Shown here: positions 27,836 through 38,800 of the stretch, in pieces | Layout: every line of letters starts with the position of its first letter | How positions within the stretch are numbered: the first letter of the stretch is position 1 | Assembly: GCA_002746935.1 (NCBI GenBank) | Contig: PDRW01000026.1 | Coordinates: 27,796 to 91,795, forward strand | Length of the DNA: 64,000 nt | Source: Rhodobacterales bacterium | GTDB taxonomy: Bacteria > Pseudomonadota > Alphaproteobacteria > Rhodobacterales > Rhodobacteraceae | Direction of reading: 5' to 3' | Notes under the pieces: model-generated | Told to the model about the DNA's origin: nothing | Databases searched by the model: none | Seen by the model: only the letters and a program-made list of their open reading frames with translations | Position numbers and translations under genes: made by a program

Positions 27836-30100
27836 TCAGCCCTCGATCCGCGTGAGATCCGCCACGCCAAGGCAGATGTCGCGGATCCGTGCCAGCAGGT
27901 TCAGCCGGTTGCGCCGCACCACCTGGTTGTCGGTATTGACCTGCACCGTGTCGAAAAACGCATCAATCGGGCCGCGCAGCCCCGCCATCGCCGCCATCGC
28001 CGCTTCGAAATCCTCCGCTGCCATCGCCGGGGCGATCGCCGCTTCGGCAGCGTCGAGCGCGGTGAACAACGCGGTTTCCGACGCATCCTCGGCCCATTTC
28101 GGATCGGCCCCAAAGGAATATTCCACCCCATCGGCCGCTTCCGCCTGGGTCAGGATGTTGTTGGCGCGTTTGAAACCCTGGATCAGGTTGGCGCCGTCTT
28201 CGGTTTCCAGCACCGCCTGAAGCGCGCGCGCGCGCCTCACCAGAAGCGTGAGGTCATCGTTTGCGGGCATGTTGAGGCAGGCGTCGATCACATCGTGGCG
28301 CATTCCTTCGCCGCGCAGATGCACCTTCAGCCGGTCGTGGAAAAACGCCAGCAGATCGTCGGACAGATCCGGCACCGCCTTGCCGATGCGCGCAAGATAT
28401 GTGCCCTCGGCCAGATCCGGGTCGCGCCGGTCGTCGCGGGCGCGCCAGGCCTCCAGCACCGCGTCGAAGGCCGCCCCGAAGACGCCGTGCTCCGCGATCG
28501 CCTCGACGGTTTCTTCCAGCGCCGCGATCTCTTCCGCCTCCGCATGGCCCATCCGCGCCTGGGCGATCTCGTGTTTCAGAAGCTGGCTGTCGATGAAGCG
28601 GTCGAGCCGCAGCCGGTGCCCGCCGGCAAGCACGATGCGGATGATCCCGAGCGCGGCGCGGCGCAGCGCAAACGGATCTTTCGAGCCCGTGGGCTTCTCG
28701 TCGATGGTCCAGAAACCGGTGAGCGTGTCGAGCTTGTCGGCCAGCGCCACGGCGCAGGACACCGCGCCCTCCGGCACCGCGTCCGACGGCCCGAGCGGCG
28801 CGTAATGCTCCTCGCAGGCCACGGCCACCGCCTCCGGCAGCCCCGCGGCACGCGCGTAATAGCGCCCCATGATCCCCTGCAATTCGGGGAATTCATAGAC
28901 CATTTCCGAGGCCAGATCGGTCTTGGCAACCTCGGCCGCCTGCCGCGCCAGACCGCTGTCGGCGCCCACCTCGGGCGCGATCTCGCCCGCCAGCCGCGCG
29001 ATCCGCGCGACACGTTCGGCCTGCGAGCCGATCTTCGCGTGGAAGGTGACCTGCGCCAGCTTGTCGAGCCATGGATCGAGCCCGTGGCGGGTGACACTGC
29101 GGATGTCGTTTTCCCAGAAGAACTTGGCGTCCGCCAGCCGCGCCGCCAGCACCTTGCGGTTGCCGGCAAGGATGGTCGCGCCGGCATCGGCGGTCTCGCG
29201 GTTGGCGACGGTGACGAATTTCTCGATCCGCCCGGTCTCGGGGTTGCGCACCGAGAAGAACTTCTGGTGCTCCCGCATGGAGGTTTGCAGCACCTCCGGC
29301 GGCAGTTCGATGAAGGCCGCGTCGATGTCGCCCAGCAGCACCACCGGCCATTCCACCAGCCCTGCCACCTCGGCCAGAAGCCCGCGGTCTTCGACCACTT
29401 CGAAGCCCAGCGCAAAGGCCTTCTGGCTGGCGTCGTTCCAGATGGTGTCCGCGCGCTCTTGCGGGTCGAGCATCACATATGCGGCCTTGAGCTTCTGCCG
29501 ATACTCCTCGAAGGACGTCACCGCAAAGGCCGCGGGCGCCATGAAACGGTGGCCGCGGGTGGTGTTGCCGGCCTTGAGCCCGTCGATCTCCAGCGGCACC
29601 ACCTCGGCGCCGTGGTCGTCGGTGAGAATGCAGAGGATCGAATGCAGCGGCCGCACCCAGCGCAGGCTGCCCGCGCCCCAGCGCATGGATTTCGGCCAGG
29701 GAAAGCCGCGCACGGTCTTTTCCAGCACTTCGGCGACGATCTCCGCCGCCGCCCGGCCGGGGGTCTCGATGGTGGCGAAATACACCGCGCCCTTCGGCGT
29801 GTCGCGCGCTTCGAGCTGGTCGCGGGTCACCCCGGCACCGCGCAGAAAGCCCTCGATGGCCTTGTCGGGCGCGCCCACCTTCGGCCCCTTGCGCTCCTCG
29901 CGGGTGTCGGCGCTGCGCGCGGGCAGGCCTTCGAGCGCCAGCACCAGACGCCGCGGCGTGGTGAACACCCCGGCAGACGCATAGCTCAGCCCCGCCTCCA
30001 CCAGCCCGCCGGTCACCAGGCGTTTGAGGTCTTCGCCGGCGCGGGCCTGCATCCGGGCGGGGATTTCTTCCGAGAAGAGTTCGATGAGCAGATCGGCCAT
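27836..30100 (-). CDS. glyS: Glycyl-tRNA synthetase beta subunit
   Basis: 754-residue beta subunit of the alpha2-beta2 GlyRS; it carries tRNA recognition. Family N-terminus ADLLIELFSEEIPARMQ, then TPRRLVLALEGLP, and the conserved MREHQKFFSV block; the C-terminal anticodon-binding helices end with RNRLNLLARIRDICLGVADL. It lies 6 bp behind the DUF6446-like gene. Size fits the family (about 690-750). Confidence 0.98.
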   Translation of the reverse strand: MADLLIELFSEEIPARMQARAGEDLKRLVTGGLVEAGLSYASAGVFTTPRRLVLALEGLPARSADTREERKGPKVGAPDKAIEGFLRGAGVTRDQLEARDTPKGAVYFATIETPGRAAAEIVAEVLEKTVRGFPWPKSMRWGAGSLRWVRPLHSILCILTDDHGAEVVPLEIDGLKAGNTTRGHRFMAPAAFAVTSFEEYRQKLKAAYVMLDPQERADTIWNDASQKAFALGFEVVEDRGLLAEVAGLVEWPVVLLGDIDAAFIELPPEVLQTSMREHQKFFSVRNPETGRIEKFVTVANRETADAGATILAGNRKVLAARLADAKFFWENDIRSVTRHGLDPWLDKLAQVTFHAKIGSQAERVARIARLAGEIAPEVGADSGLARQAAEVAKTDLASEMVYEFPELQGIMGRYYARAAGLPEAVAVACEEHYAPLGPSDAVPEGAVSCAVALADKLDTLTGFWTIDEKPTGSKDPFALRRAALGIIRIVLAGGHRLRLDRFIDSQLLKHEIAQARMGHAEAEEIAALEETVEAIAEHGVFGAAFDAVLEAWRARDDRRDPDLAEGTYLARIGKAVPDLSDDLLAFFHDRLKVHLRGEGMRHDVIDACLNMPANDDLTLLVRRARALQAVLETEDGANLIQGFKRANNILTQAEAADGVEYSFGADPKWAEDASETALFTALDAAEAAIAPAMAAEDFEAAMAAMAGLRGPIDAFFDTVQVNTDNQVVRRNRLNLLARIRDICLGVADLTRIEG

Positions 30101-30106
30101 CAGGGG

Positions 30107-30664
30107 TTACTCCGCATATGTCTCGTTGAGCTGGGTCCAGGCGAAGGCACGCCCGTCGGGAAACACCGCCACCACCCGGTCGACCCCGGGGTGAACATTC
30201 TGTTTCCCAAGGAAAGCAAAGGCTTCGCCCGTCTCCAGCGCGTCTCCGATGGCTCCGGCGTCAAAACAGCCGAAGCTGTCCGGCGCGGGGCCCGGGGCGG
30301 GGGTTTCGTAGTGCAGAAAGGTTTCCGACAGCGCCGGGAAGCTCATTTCCGGGGTGAAACAGGCCCGGTACCCCTCCGGCGCCGAGGCGGTGCCGGTGCT
30401 CTCGAGGCCCTCGACCCGGATGGTCTCAGGCTCGCCGGTGGCGATGTTCACCAGCGTCACGCCCACCGCCGCACCGGGGGCCTCGGGGGTGTTGGGCACC
30501 TCGGGTGCCCCGGGAGCGTTCGGCGCCTCCGCCGCCTGGGGGGAGGCACCCTCCGGCAGAGCGCGCGGCACCTCACCGGCCATGGCAACGGCCGGGAACG
30601 CCCAGACCACGCCGGACACCAGAGCGGCACCCACGCTGGCCCGCCCGGCACGCCCCAAGGTCAC
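30107..30664 (-). CDS. DUF6446-like exported protein between glyQ and glyS
   Basis: 185 residues. GTG at 30664 overlaps the glyQ stop (GTGA), which implies coupled translation. An N-terminal hydrophobic signal ([19 protein letters not shown]) is followed by a Pro/Ala/Glu linker and a globular part: [38 protein letters not shown] and [19 protein letters not shown]. This matches the DUF6446 pattern I know from other Rhodobacterales at this locus. Here the N-terminus looks like a cleavable signal plus a low-complexity linker. Function unknown. Confidence 0.8.
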   Translation of the reverse strand: MTLGRAGRASVGAALVSGVVWAFPAVAMAGEVPRALPEGASPQAAEAPNAPGAPEVPNTPEAPGAAVGVTLVNIATGEPETIRVEGLESTGTASAPEGYRACFTPEMSFPALSETFLHYETPAPGPAPDSFGCFDAGAIGDALETGEAFAFLGKQNVHPGVDRVVAVFPDGRAFAWTQLNETYAE

Positions 30665-31617
30665 GACTCTGCCCTCTGGCCCGCCCTCTGGTCCGCGCCC
30701 CCGCCGCCCGCCTCGGTCTGCACGAAAGCATCGGCGCAGATTTTCGCGAGCCCCCGGACGCGGCCGATATAGGCCTGGCGTTCGGTGACCGAGATCACGC
30801 CCCGCGCGTCCAGCAGGTTGAAGATATGGCTCGCCTTGATGCATTGGTCATAGGCCGGATGCGCCATGACGATGCGCTTGCCGGTCTTGGGGTCGTCGGC
30901 CGGGGCCGCGAGGATCGCCTTGCACTCGGCCTCGGCATCCTCGAAATGGCGAAACAGCGCCTCGGTATTGGCGGCATCGAAATTGTGCCGCGAATACTCC
31001 TCCTCGGTCTGGCGGAAGACGTCGCCATAGCTGAGCGCGATCGGCGCGGATGGATCGTTGAACGGCATGTCCATCACATGGTCGATGCCGAGCACATACA
31101 TCGCCAGCCGTTCGAGCCCGTAGGTGAGTTCCCCCGAGACCGGCTTGCAATCGTGGCCGCCGACCTGCTGGAAATAGGTGAACTGGCTCACCTCCATGCC
31201 GTCGCACCAGACCTCCCAGCCGAGACCCCAGGCGCCCAGCGTCGGGCTCTCCCAATCGTCCTCGACGAAGCGGATGTCGTGCAGATCCATGTCGATGCCG
31301 ATGGCTTCGAGCGAACCGAGATAGAGCTCTTGCAGGTCGGGCGGGCTGGGTTTGATCAGCACCTGATACTGATAGTAGTGCTGCAACCGGTTCGGGTTTT
31401 CGCCGTAGCGCCCGTCGGTCGGACGGCGCGAGGGCTGCACATAGGCCGCCGCCCAGGGCCGGGAGCCGAGCGAACGCAGGGTCGTCGCCGGGTGGAAGGT
31501 TCCGGCCCCCACCTCCATGTCATAGGGCTGCAACACCGCGCAGCCCTTGCCGGCCCAATAGGACTGGAGCCGCAGGACAATTTCCTGAAAACTTTTGGGG
31601 GCTTGGGTCTCGGACAT
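30661..31617 (-). CDS. glyQ: Glycyl-tRNA synthetase alpha subunit
   Basis: 318-residue class II catalytic subunit of heterotetrameric GlyRS. Recognisable blocks: [76 protein letters not shown] and [11 protein letters not shown]. Start ATG 31617 gives [11 protein letters not shown]. First gene of glyQ-DUF6446-glyS. The Cys/Gly-rich end ([13 protein letters not shown]) is poorly conserved. Confidence 0.98.
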   Translation of the reverse strand: MSETQAPKSFQEIVLRLQSYWAGKGCAVLQPYDMEVGAGTFHPATTLRSLGSRPWAAAYVQPSRRPTDGRYGENPNRLQHYYQYQVLIKPSPPDLQELYLGSLEAIGIDMDLHDIRFVEDDWESPTLGAWGLGWEVWCDGMEVSQFTYFQQVGGHDCKPVSGELTYGLERLAMYVLGIDHVMDMPFNDPSAPIALSYGDVFRQTEEEYSRHNFDAANTEALFRHFEDAEAECKAILAAPADDPKTGKRIVMAHPAYDQCIKASHIFNLLDARGVISVTERQAYIGRVRGLAKICADAFVQTEAGGGGADQRAGQRAES

Positions 31618-31801
31618 GGGGCACCTCGGCCTGGAAAAGGACGCGCCCTCCATAGGGCGCGGACGGCCGGGGGTCAATCATGGCTGCAACACTGCGCAGG
31701 CCGTTGCGGCAGGGCGCGGGCAAATCCTTGACCTTGCACGGGCTTTGCGTGTTAGTGGCCCGCAAACCGAGCCTGTTCCCATGAAATGCGGGAGAAACCA
31801 G

Positions 31802-33745
31802 ATGAAACGGATCGTTTCAGCGATCGTGATGTTTGCCGCCCTGTTCGCCGCCGGGCTTGCCCAGGCGCAAAACGCCTATTGGGTGCAGCTTTCTGCCAAT
31901 GCCACCCTGCGCGAGGCCGAGGACGATGCCCGCGCCTATGCGTCACGGCTGGAGGGGGTCAACGGCTTCCGGCTGGGCAATTCCGGCTGGTACGCGGTGA
32001 CCCTCGGCCCCTTCACCGCCGAGGCGGCAACCGCCACGCTGATCGAATTGCGCGCCGCCGGGCGGATCCCGTCGGATGCCTATATTTCCGATGGCGCCCC
32101 CTACCGCCAGCGGTTCTGGCCGGTGGGCTCGACCCGGCCCGCCGCAGCGGCGGTGGCGGTGGAGCCGCTCGCGCCGGTCGCCGCGCCCCAGGCGCCTGAG
32201 GTGCCCGCGGCGCCCCCGACCCCCGAGGCCCCTGTGGCCTCCGAGGCTTCTGTGGCTCCCGAGACTCCTGTGGCCCCTGTGGCCTCCGAGACAGTGCCCG
32301 TCCCGGCGCCGCTCCCCGAAACCCCGGTGGTCGCCGCACCCGCGGCCGCGCCCGTGCCGGAACCGGCGGTGATCCCGGTTGAAGAGACCCGCAAACAGGC
32401 CCGTGCCGCTGAACGCGCGCTCGATGGCGAGGCCCGCAAGGCGCTCCAGGTCGCGCTGAAATGGGAAGGCTTCTACCGCTCCGCCATCGACGGCGATTTC
32501 GGCCCCGGCACCCGGTCCGCCATGAGCGCCTGGCAGGCCGCGAAGGGCTACGAGGAAACCGGCATTCTCACCACCCGGCAGCGCGCCGAATTGCTGGGCG
32601 GCTACAACGAGGCCATGGCCTCGATCGGCCTCGCTCAGGTGCGGGATGCCCGCGCGGGCATCCAGATGACCATTCCCGCGGCGATGGTCGGCTTTACCCG
32701 CTACGAAGCGCCGTTTGCCCATTACGAGGGCGACGAGGGCGTGCGCGTGGTGCTGATCAGCCAGCGCGGCGACAAGGCCACGCTCTGGGGGCTTTACGAC
32801 ATTCTGCAAACCCTCGCCGTGGTGCCGCCGGAGGGCAACCGCAAACGTGGCGACAAGAGCTTCACCATCGAAGGCGCGAACGAGCAGATCGTGTCCTTCA
32901 CCGAGGCGAAGCTGGTGGATGGCGCGGTCAAGGGCTGGATGCTGGTCTGGCCGCAGGGCGCCGAACAGGTGGATGCCGGGACAGGCGCCACCACCCGGAA
33001 GCCGGACCCGCGCTTCGCCGTGGTGCGCGACGCGATGCGCGAAAGCTTCGCATCGCTCGGTGAAGCAGCGCTCGACGACAACGCCGGGCTCGACAGCGCC
33101 ACCCAGTCGATCGACCTGATCTCCGGGCTGGAAATCCGCCGCCCCGCGAAATCGCGTTCGGGCTTCTATGTCTCCGACACCGGCGCGGTGCTCACCACCA
33201 CCGAGGCCGTGGAGGGCTGCCGCCGGATCACCCTCGACGAAGCCTATGACGCGCAAGTCACCGCGCGCGACGAGGGCCTCGGCCTTGCGCTGCTCATCCC
33301 GGCGCAGGCGCTGTCGCCTCTCGAGGTGGCGGCCTTTCTCGGGGCGGACCCCCGGCTGCAATCGGAACTCGCGGTGGCGGGGTATTCCTACGGCGGGCGG
33401 CTGTCGTCCCCGACGCTGACCTACGGGCGGCTCGCGGAACTTCAGGGGCTCTCGGGCGAACCGCAGATTGCCCGGCTCGAGATCAACGCCCAGGACGGCG
33501 ACACCGGCGGCCCGGTGATCGACCGCGGCGGCGCGGTGGCCGGGATGCTGCTGGCCACGCCCTCGGCCAATGGCCGGGTGTTGCCCGCCGATGTCGGTTT
33601 CGTCGCCAAGGGATCGGTGCTCGGCGACTTCCTGGCGCAGAACGGGATCGAGCCGCGCACCACCGCGATTGCCGGCGCGCTGAGCCCCTACGAGCTTTCC
33701 GGCCATGCCGCCGACCTCACCGTTCTGGTGAGCTGCTGGGAATAG
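31802..33745 (+). CDS. Exported SPOR/PG-binding protein with degenerate trypsin-like domain
   Basis: 647 residues. Sec signal to about residue 22 (AAGLAQAQ), SPOR-like domain (YWVQLSANATLREAEDDA, to about 100), a Pro/Ala linker, a PG-binding-1 domain near 220-270 (AIDGDFGPGTRSAMSAWQAA), a central region, and a C-terminal trypsin-like fold from about 450. In that fold the usual AAHVV-type His region reads LTTTEAVEGC, so His appears replaced, and the GDSGSP-type Ser loop reads DGDTGGPVID, with Thr for Ser. It should bind peptidoglycan in the periplasm but not cleave by the classical triad. Divergent from glyQ; TTGACC near 31730 is a possible -35. Confidence 0.8.
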   Translation: MKRIVSAIVMFAALFAAGLAQAQNAYWVQLSANATLREAEDDARAYASRLEGVNGFRLGNSGWYAVTLGPFTAEAATATLIELRAAGRIPSDAYISDGAPYRQRFWPVGSTRPAAAAVAVEPLAPVAAPQAPEVPAAPPTPEAPVASEASVAPETPVAPVASETVPVPAPLPETPVVAAPAAAPVPEPAVIPVEETRKQARAAERALDGEARKALQVALKWEGFYRSAIDGDFGPGTRSAMSAWQAAKGYEETGILTTRQRAELLGGYNEAMASIGLAQVRDARAGIQMTIPAAMVGFTRYEAPFAHYEGDEGVRVVLISQRGDKATLWGLYDILQTLAVVPPEGNRKRGDKSFTIEGANEQIVSFTEAKLVDGAVKGWMLVWPQGAEQVDAGTGATTRKPDPRFAVVRDAMRESFASLGEAALDDNAGLDSATQSIDLISGLEIRRPAKSRSGFYVSDTGAVLTTTEAVEGCRRITLDEAYDAQVTARDEGLGLALLIPAQALSPLEVAAFLGADPRLQSELAVAGYSYGGRLSSPTLTYGRLAELQGLSGEPQIARLEINAQDGDTGGPVIDRGGAVAGMLLATPSANGRVLPADVGFVAKGSVLGDFLAQNGIEPRTTAIAGALSPYELSGHAADLTVLVSCWE

Positions 33746-33960
33746 GCCCGGTCAGACAACCCGGCGGACGCGTTGCAGGTTTCGGCAGGTTTCTTCAGGG
33801 GCCAGCCGGGGTCTGCGGCTTTCGGCAGGGTTCTCTGGCTGCGCCACTTGCTGAAGCCCCGGGAAAGCTTCGCACCGGAAGCCCGCCGGTCCCGGCGCGG
33901 CGCGACCTCCCGGCGCGCGCCCCCCGGCCCGGGGGCGTCCGCCTCACCCCGCTCGCGCCC

Positions 33961-35409
33961 TCAGTCCCGCCAGAACCGCAGGGTAAACAGCACATAGACC
34001 GACAGCACTTCAAGCCGGCCCACCAGCATCGCCGCCGTCAGCAGCCATTTGGCGGTGTCGTTGAGGCTCTCGAAATTGCCCGACGGTCCGATGATCGGCC
34101 CGAAACCGGGGCCGACATTCGCCAGCGCCGTCGCCGCCCCCGAAACGGCGGTGATCGTGTCGAGCCCGGTCATGCCCAGCGCCACCGACAGCACCCCGAG
34201 CGACACCACGAACATGCCGAAAAAGGCCATCACCGAGGACAGGATGTCTTCCGTCACCGGGCGGCCGTTGTAACGTGGGGTGAACACCCCGTGCGGCAGG
34301 TGGATCGCCCGGATCTGGGCGCGCACCGCGGCGAACAGCAGCTGATAGCGGAAGATCTTGACCGAACAGGCCGCTGACCCGGCGCAGCCCCCGACCAGCC
34401 CGAGGAAGAAGAAGACCACCACCGGGAACGGTCCCCAGAGCTGGTAATCGGTGCTGGCGTAGCCGGTGCCGGACAGGATCGAGGTGACGTTGAACAGGCT
34501 TTCGCGAAAGGCCTGTTCGAGCGGGCCGGTGCTGTCGAAGATGCGAAAGAGCGTCATCGCCAGCACCACCACCGCTGTCAGCCCGAAAAAGGCGCGCACC
34601 TGCGGGTCTGTAAACAGCGGGCGCGCGCTGCCCTGCACCATCTGGATATACCGCACGAAGGGCAGGCTGCCGAGGATCATGAACAGCGAGGCGACATATT
34701 CAGGCGCCCCGGAAAACGCCCCGAAACTCGCGTCATGGGTCGACGAGCCCCCGGTGGCGATGGTGGTGAACGCATGGTTTACCGCATCGAACGGCCCCAT
34801 GCCGACGGCGAGATAGGCCAGCGTGTTGATCGCGGTCAGCGCCACATAGATGAGCGTAATCCGTCCGGCAATGTCGACCGCGCGGGGCAGCACCTTGCCC
34901 AGGGTATCGAACCCCTCCGAGCGGAAAATCTGCATCCCGCCAACGCGCAGTTCCGGCAGGAAGGCCATTGCCACCACGATGATCCCGACACCGCCGAACC
35001 ATTGCAGCATCGAGCGCCACAGCAACAGACCCTTGGGCAGATCGTCGAGCCCCTGAAGCACCGTCGAGCCGGTGGTGGTCAGCCCCGACATCGCCTCGAA
35101 CATGGCGTCCACCGGGCGGGCGCCGAGCGCGCCGAGCGCAAAGGGGAGCGCCGCGAATACCGGCAGCGCGATCCAGATCAGCGTGGTCAGCAGGAAGGTC
35201 TGCTGGATCGTCAGCCCCTGGCGCGCGGTGTTGAACGTTGCCAGCGCCAGGGATCCGCCAACCACCATCGTGATCGTCGCGGTGGAGAGAAACACCATCC
35301 AGTCAGGCGAGCCGAAATAGAGATCGACCAGCATCGGCACAAGCATCGTCGCGCCGAGAATGGCGGTGACGAGCCCGATCACGTAGACAATGGGGCGCAG
35401 GTCGATCAT
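33961..35409 (-). CDS. trkH: TrkH/KtrB-family potassium transporter subunit
   Basis: 482-residue membrane protein of K+ uptake, working with a TrkA-type regulator not found here. Four pore-loop filters are visible: SGLTTTGSTV, IATGGSSTHD, LSGTGYASTDY and NVGPGFGPI. The four pore-loop repeats span most of the length. The start at 35409 gives MIDLRPIVYVIGLV. Next to the RTX/Hint gene but separated by 291 bp of repeat-bearing DNA. Confidence 0.96.
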   Translation of the reverse strand: MIDLRPIVYVIGLVTAILGATMLVPMLVDLYFGSPDWMVFLSTATITMVVGGSLALATFNTARQGLTIQQTFLLTTLIWIALPVFAALPFALGALGARPVDAMFEAMSGLTTTGSTVLQGLDDLPKGLLLWRSMLQWFGGVGIIVVAMAFLPELRVGGMQIFRSEGFDTLGKVLPRAVDIAGRITLIYVALTAINTLAYLAVGMGPFDAVNHAFTTIATGGSSTHDASFGAFSGAPEYVASLFMILGSLPFVRYIQMVQGSARPLFTDPQVRAFFGLTAVVVLAMTLFRIFDSTGPLEQAFRESLFNVTSILSGTGYASTDYQLWGPFPVVVFFFLGLVGGCAGSAACSVKIFRYQLLFAAVRAQIRAIHLPHGVFTPRYNGRPVTEDILSSVMAFFGMFVVSLGVLSVALGMTGLDTITAVSGAATALANVGPGFGPIIGPSGNFESLNDTAKWLLTAAMLVGRLEVLSVYVLFTLRFWRD

Positions 35410-35614
35410 CGCCAGAGCGTTGGCGCGCGGCGCGGGCGGTGTCAAGCGGCACCGCGCATGGGAGGGGGCGGAAAGCCTGCCCCGGGGAAAGGAACAGCGC
35501 CCGGTGACCCGGAGCTGTTGCCCCCGACGCGGCAGTCAGCGAAGGGCCAGTGAAAGCGTCCGTTCCGCCGGGGGCGAGAGCGCCGCCTGCGGCCCGCGCC
35601 CGGGCATCGGCATC

Positions 35615-35820
35615 GGCCTGAGCTCTGGCCTGAGCTTTGGCCTGAGCTTTGGCCTGAGCTTTGGCTTGGGCTTCGGTCTGGGCTCGGATCGCGGCTCGGA
35701 TCAGAGCTCGGGTCGGCGTCGGGGCTCGGGTCTGGGCTTGGGTCGCGGCTCGGGTCTGGGCTTGGGTCGCGGCTTGGGTCTGGGCTTCGGCCTGGGCTTC
35801 GGCCTGGGCTTCGGGCCCGG
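35615..35820. repeat. Minisatellite spanning the 3' end of the RTX/Hint gene
   Basis: Degenerate 6-12-bp units such as GGCCTGAGCTTT (four to five in a row, 35615-35670), then GGCTCGGATC, GGCTTGGGTC and GGCTTCGGCCTG types. It covers the last ~40 codons of the RTX gene (KPRP repeats) and runs about 85 bp past its stop codon into the gap before trkH. Confidence 0.85.
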
Positions 35821-38800
35821 CTCCGATCCGGGCACCGGGCCTGGTTCCAGAACCCCTGCCAGTTCCCGCCGGGGGATCTCCCGCAGTGCCAACGGGCCAT
35901 AGATGCGCCTTGCATCGGCCTTCGTCCGGATTGCGGCAAGCACCGGAAAACGGCGAAACAATCGCGCCCGGCTCGCAGGATCGAGCGCCGCGAGCCCGTC
36001 CGGCCCCGGATAGAAGCTCTCGACCCAGGCCCCATCCGCCCGGATCAGGCCGTGTTCCGCCAGCATCAGATGGACATAGCTCACCTGCCTCTGCCCGCGG
36101 GCCACGCGGAACCGCCCGTCGCCCGCCGCGGCCAGCCAGCGGGCGGGCACAAAACCCTCTGGCGCGCCCGCCCGGCCGAGCGCAATCCGGTGTTGCGGCG
36201 AGACCAGAAGATCGCGCCAGTTGCCAAGCGCCCCCTTGCGGATGCGCACAGGCCTCAGCCGTGGGTTTGCCGCCAGCGCCTCTGCATCCAGATGCCATGT
36301 GCCGATCCAGACCACCGGCCGCACCCCGCCGCAGACGGTACTGACCGGATCGCCGGGTCTCAGCTGTTCGACCGGACGCCCGCCGTCCGGCGTGTCGATC
36401 AGCGTGCCGGCGACCAGGCAGGGAATGCCCATCGCATGCAGGGTCTGCGCCTCGAGCTGGCCGGAGCTGATGCCCTCGAGCGTCAGGCGCTCGCCGTTCG
36501 GAAAGGTCAGGACCGCATCGCCGGTACCGTCGCCCGCGGTGTCGGAGACCACCACGTCCCAGATACTGACCGGGTTGCCCTCCGCATCCGTCAATGCGGA
36601 CAGATCGAGCTGGTCGTTGGTGGTGCCGTCGCGGCCGGAAAGATCGAAATCGGTGATCGTGTCGGCCCCGTCACCATCGGAGAAGCGGAAGGTATCGTGA
36701 CCCTCACCGCCGGTGAGACTATCGTTGCCCGCCCCGCCGGTGAGCCTGTCGTCGCCCTCGCCACCATCGAGCCTGTCAGCCCCGTCACCGCCGGAAAGGC
36801 TGTCGTCACCCTCGCCGCCATCGAGGATGTCATCCCCCGCGCCGCCGGTGAGACTGTCGTCGCTCTCGCCCCCGTCGAGCCGGTCGGCCCCGTCACCGCC
36901 GGAAAGGGTATCGTCGCCCTCGCCGCCGGCAAGGGTGTCGTCCCCCTCACCGCCGGAAAGGGTATCGTCACCCTCGCCGCCATCAAGGGTGTCGTCCCCG
37001 TCGCCGCCGTCGAGACTGTCGTTGCTCCCGCCGCCGTCGAGACTGTCGGCCCCGTCACCACCGGAAAGAGCATCGGCACCCCCACCGCCATCGAGGATGT
37101 CGTCCCCGTCGCCGCCGGAAAGAACATCGGCGCCCCCGCCGCCATCGAGGATGTCGTTCCCGTCGCCGCCGTCGAGACGGTCGTCGTTCCCGCCACCGTA
37201 GAGCCTGTCGGCCCCGTCGCCGCCGGAAAGGGTATCGGCGCCCGCACCGCCGTAGAGCAAATCATCGCCACTGCCGCCGGTCAGCACGTCGTCGCCCGCC
37301 AACCCGGTGAGGGCGATGCCGCTGGTGGAGGCAGAGGCATCGACCACATCGTCGCCGCGGGATGTGAAGACCATTTCGAACCCGGCGAAACTGCCGGAAT
37401 TGGTGCCGTCGTCAAACACCCCGGCTTCGTCGCCGGTAAACGTTACCGAAACGGACGGACCGGCGCTGCCGTCGCCAACGAGGATCAGCTTGTCTCCAAT
37501 CGTCTCGCCGGTCTCACCGCCGAAAATGGTGGTGGTCGAGCCTCCGCCACCCTGGATCCTGACCGTATCGTCGCCGCTTTCGCCGTGGAGCGTGTCGTTG
37601 CCCTGGCCACCGGACATGAAATCATTACCGGTGCCGCCGAAAACGGTGTCGTCTCCCGCATCGCCGTGAAGGTAGTCGTCGCCCGCGCCGCCATGGATCT
37701 CGTCGTTGCCGGCGCCGGCGCGCACCACGTCGCCCCCCCCAAGGCTCCAGATGATATCGTCGTCGTTGCCGGCGGCATTGTCGCCGGCGTCGATCCGGTC
37801 GCCATCGGGGTCGCCTGTGTACCCCCCGGTGATCACCTCGCCCCGGTCGCTGCCTTCGACCAGATAGTCGCGCCCCCTGGGAATGCCCATCGCCACCAGC
37901 GCGTCGGGATTGTCGATCTGCGCGGGTGCGATACCGGTCAGGGTAATGCTCTCGCCACCCGGGAAGCCGAGCACCGCATTGCCGGCGCCATCGTCGCTCA
38001 CCGTCACATCGGTGGTGGTGACCGGGGTGGTGCCGCCGTCGGAGGTGAGGCCGGAGACATCGAGCCGGTCGAACCCGGTGAAACTGCCGCCGTTCTCCAC
38101 GGGCGCTTCAAACCCCGTAACGACGTCGTGCCCGGAGCCATCGTGAAGGCGGATGGTATCAGCCGCATTGTCCCCGGCGGCACCACCGCCGAGGTCGATC
38201 CGGTCGTCGCCGCCGCCCGAAACCACCGTATCGGCACCTGCCCCGGCAGCAAGGCTGAGCCCCTCCGTGCTGGCCGAGAGATCGAACCTGTCGTTGCCGG
38301 CACCGGTGCTGAACGCCTCGATCCCCTCGAAAGTGGCGGTCGGCGCCCCGCAGGACATCGTGCCCGCGCCGTCGCCGGTGAGGGTGACGCTCAGGCCGGT
38401 GGTGACTTCGCTGGCGTCGAGCGTGTCGCCCAAGGTCTCGCCGCTTTCGCCGCCGGAAACCGTGTCGTCTCCAAACCCGTTCTGGAACACGAAGGTGTCG
38501 TCGCCGGCACCGCCGTGGAGCGTATCGTTGCCGTGCCCCCCCTGGAGCCTGTCGTCGCCTTCACCGCCAAGCAGGGTATCGTTCCCGGTGCCGCCAGAAA
38601 GCGTATCGTCCCCGCCGCCGCCGGTCAGCCTGTCGTTCCCGGCACCGCCGGTCAGCCTGTCGTTGCCCGCTTCGCCGTTGAGGGCATCGTCACCCGACCC
38701 GCCGATGAGGGTATCGGCGCCTTCGCGGCCGTCGAGGGTCTGGTTTTCGGTCGAGGCGGATGCGTCGATCGTGTCATCGTGTTCGGTGCCGATGATCTGC

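Noticed and set aside
24842-30772. Open plus-strand frame of 1,976 codons
   Set aside because: Lies antisense to folB, the PPDK-like gene, glyS and the DUF6446-like gene; its composition (His/Arg/Gly/Asp) is the usual mirror of high-GC coding DNA and shows no domain.
36000-36430. Hint domain as a splicing intein
   Set aside because: It is C-terminal and followed only by a low-complexity tail, with no downstream extein; it fits the RTX-associated Hint type.
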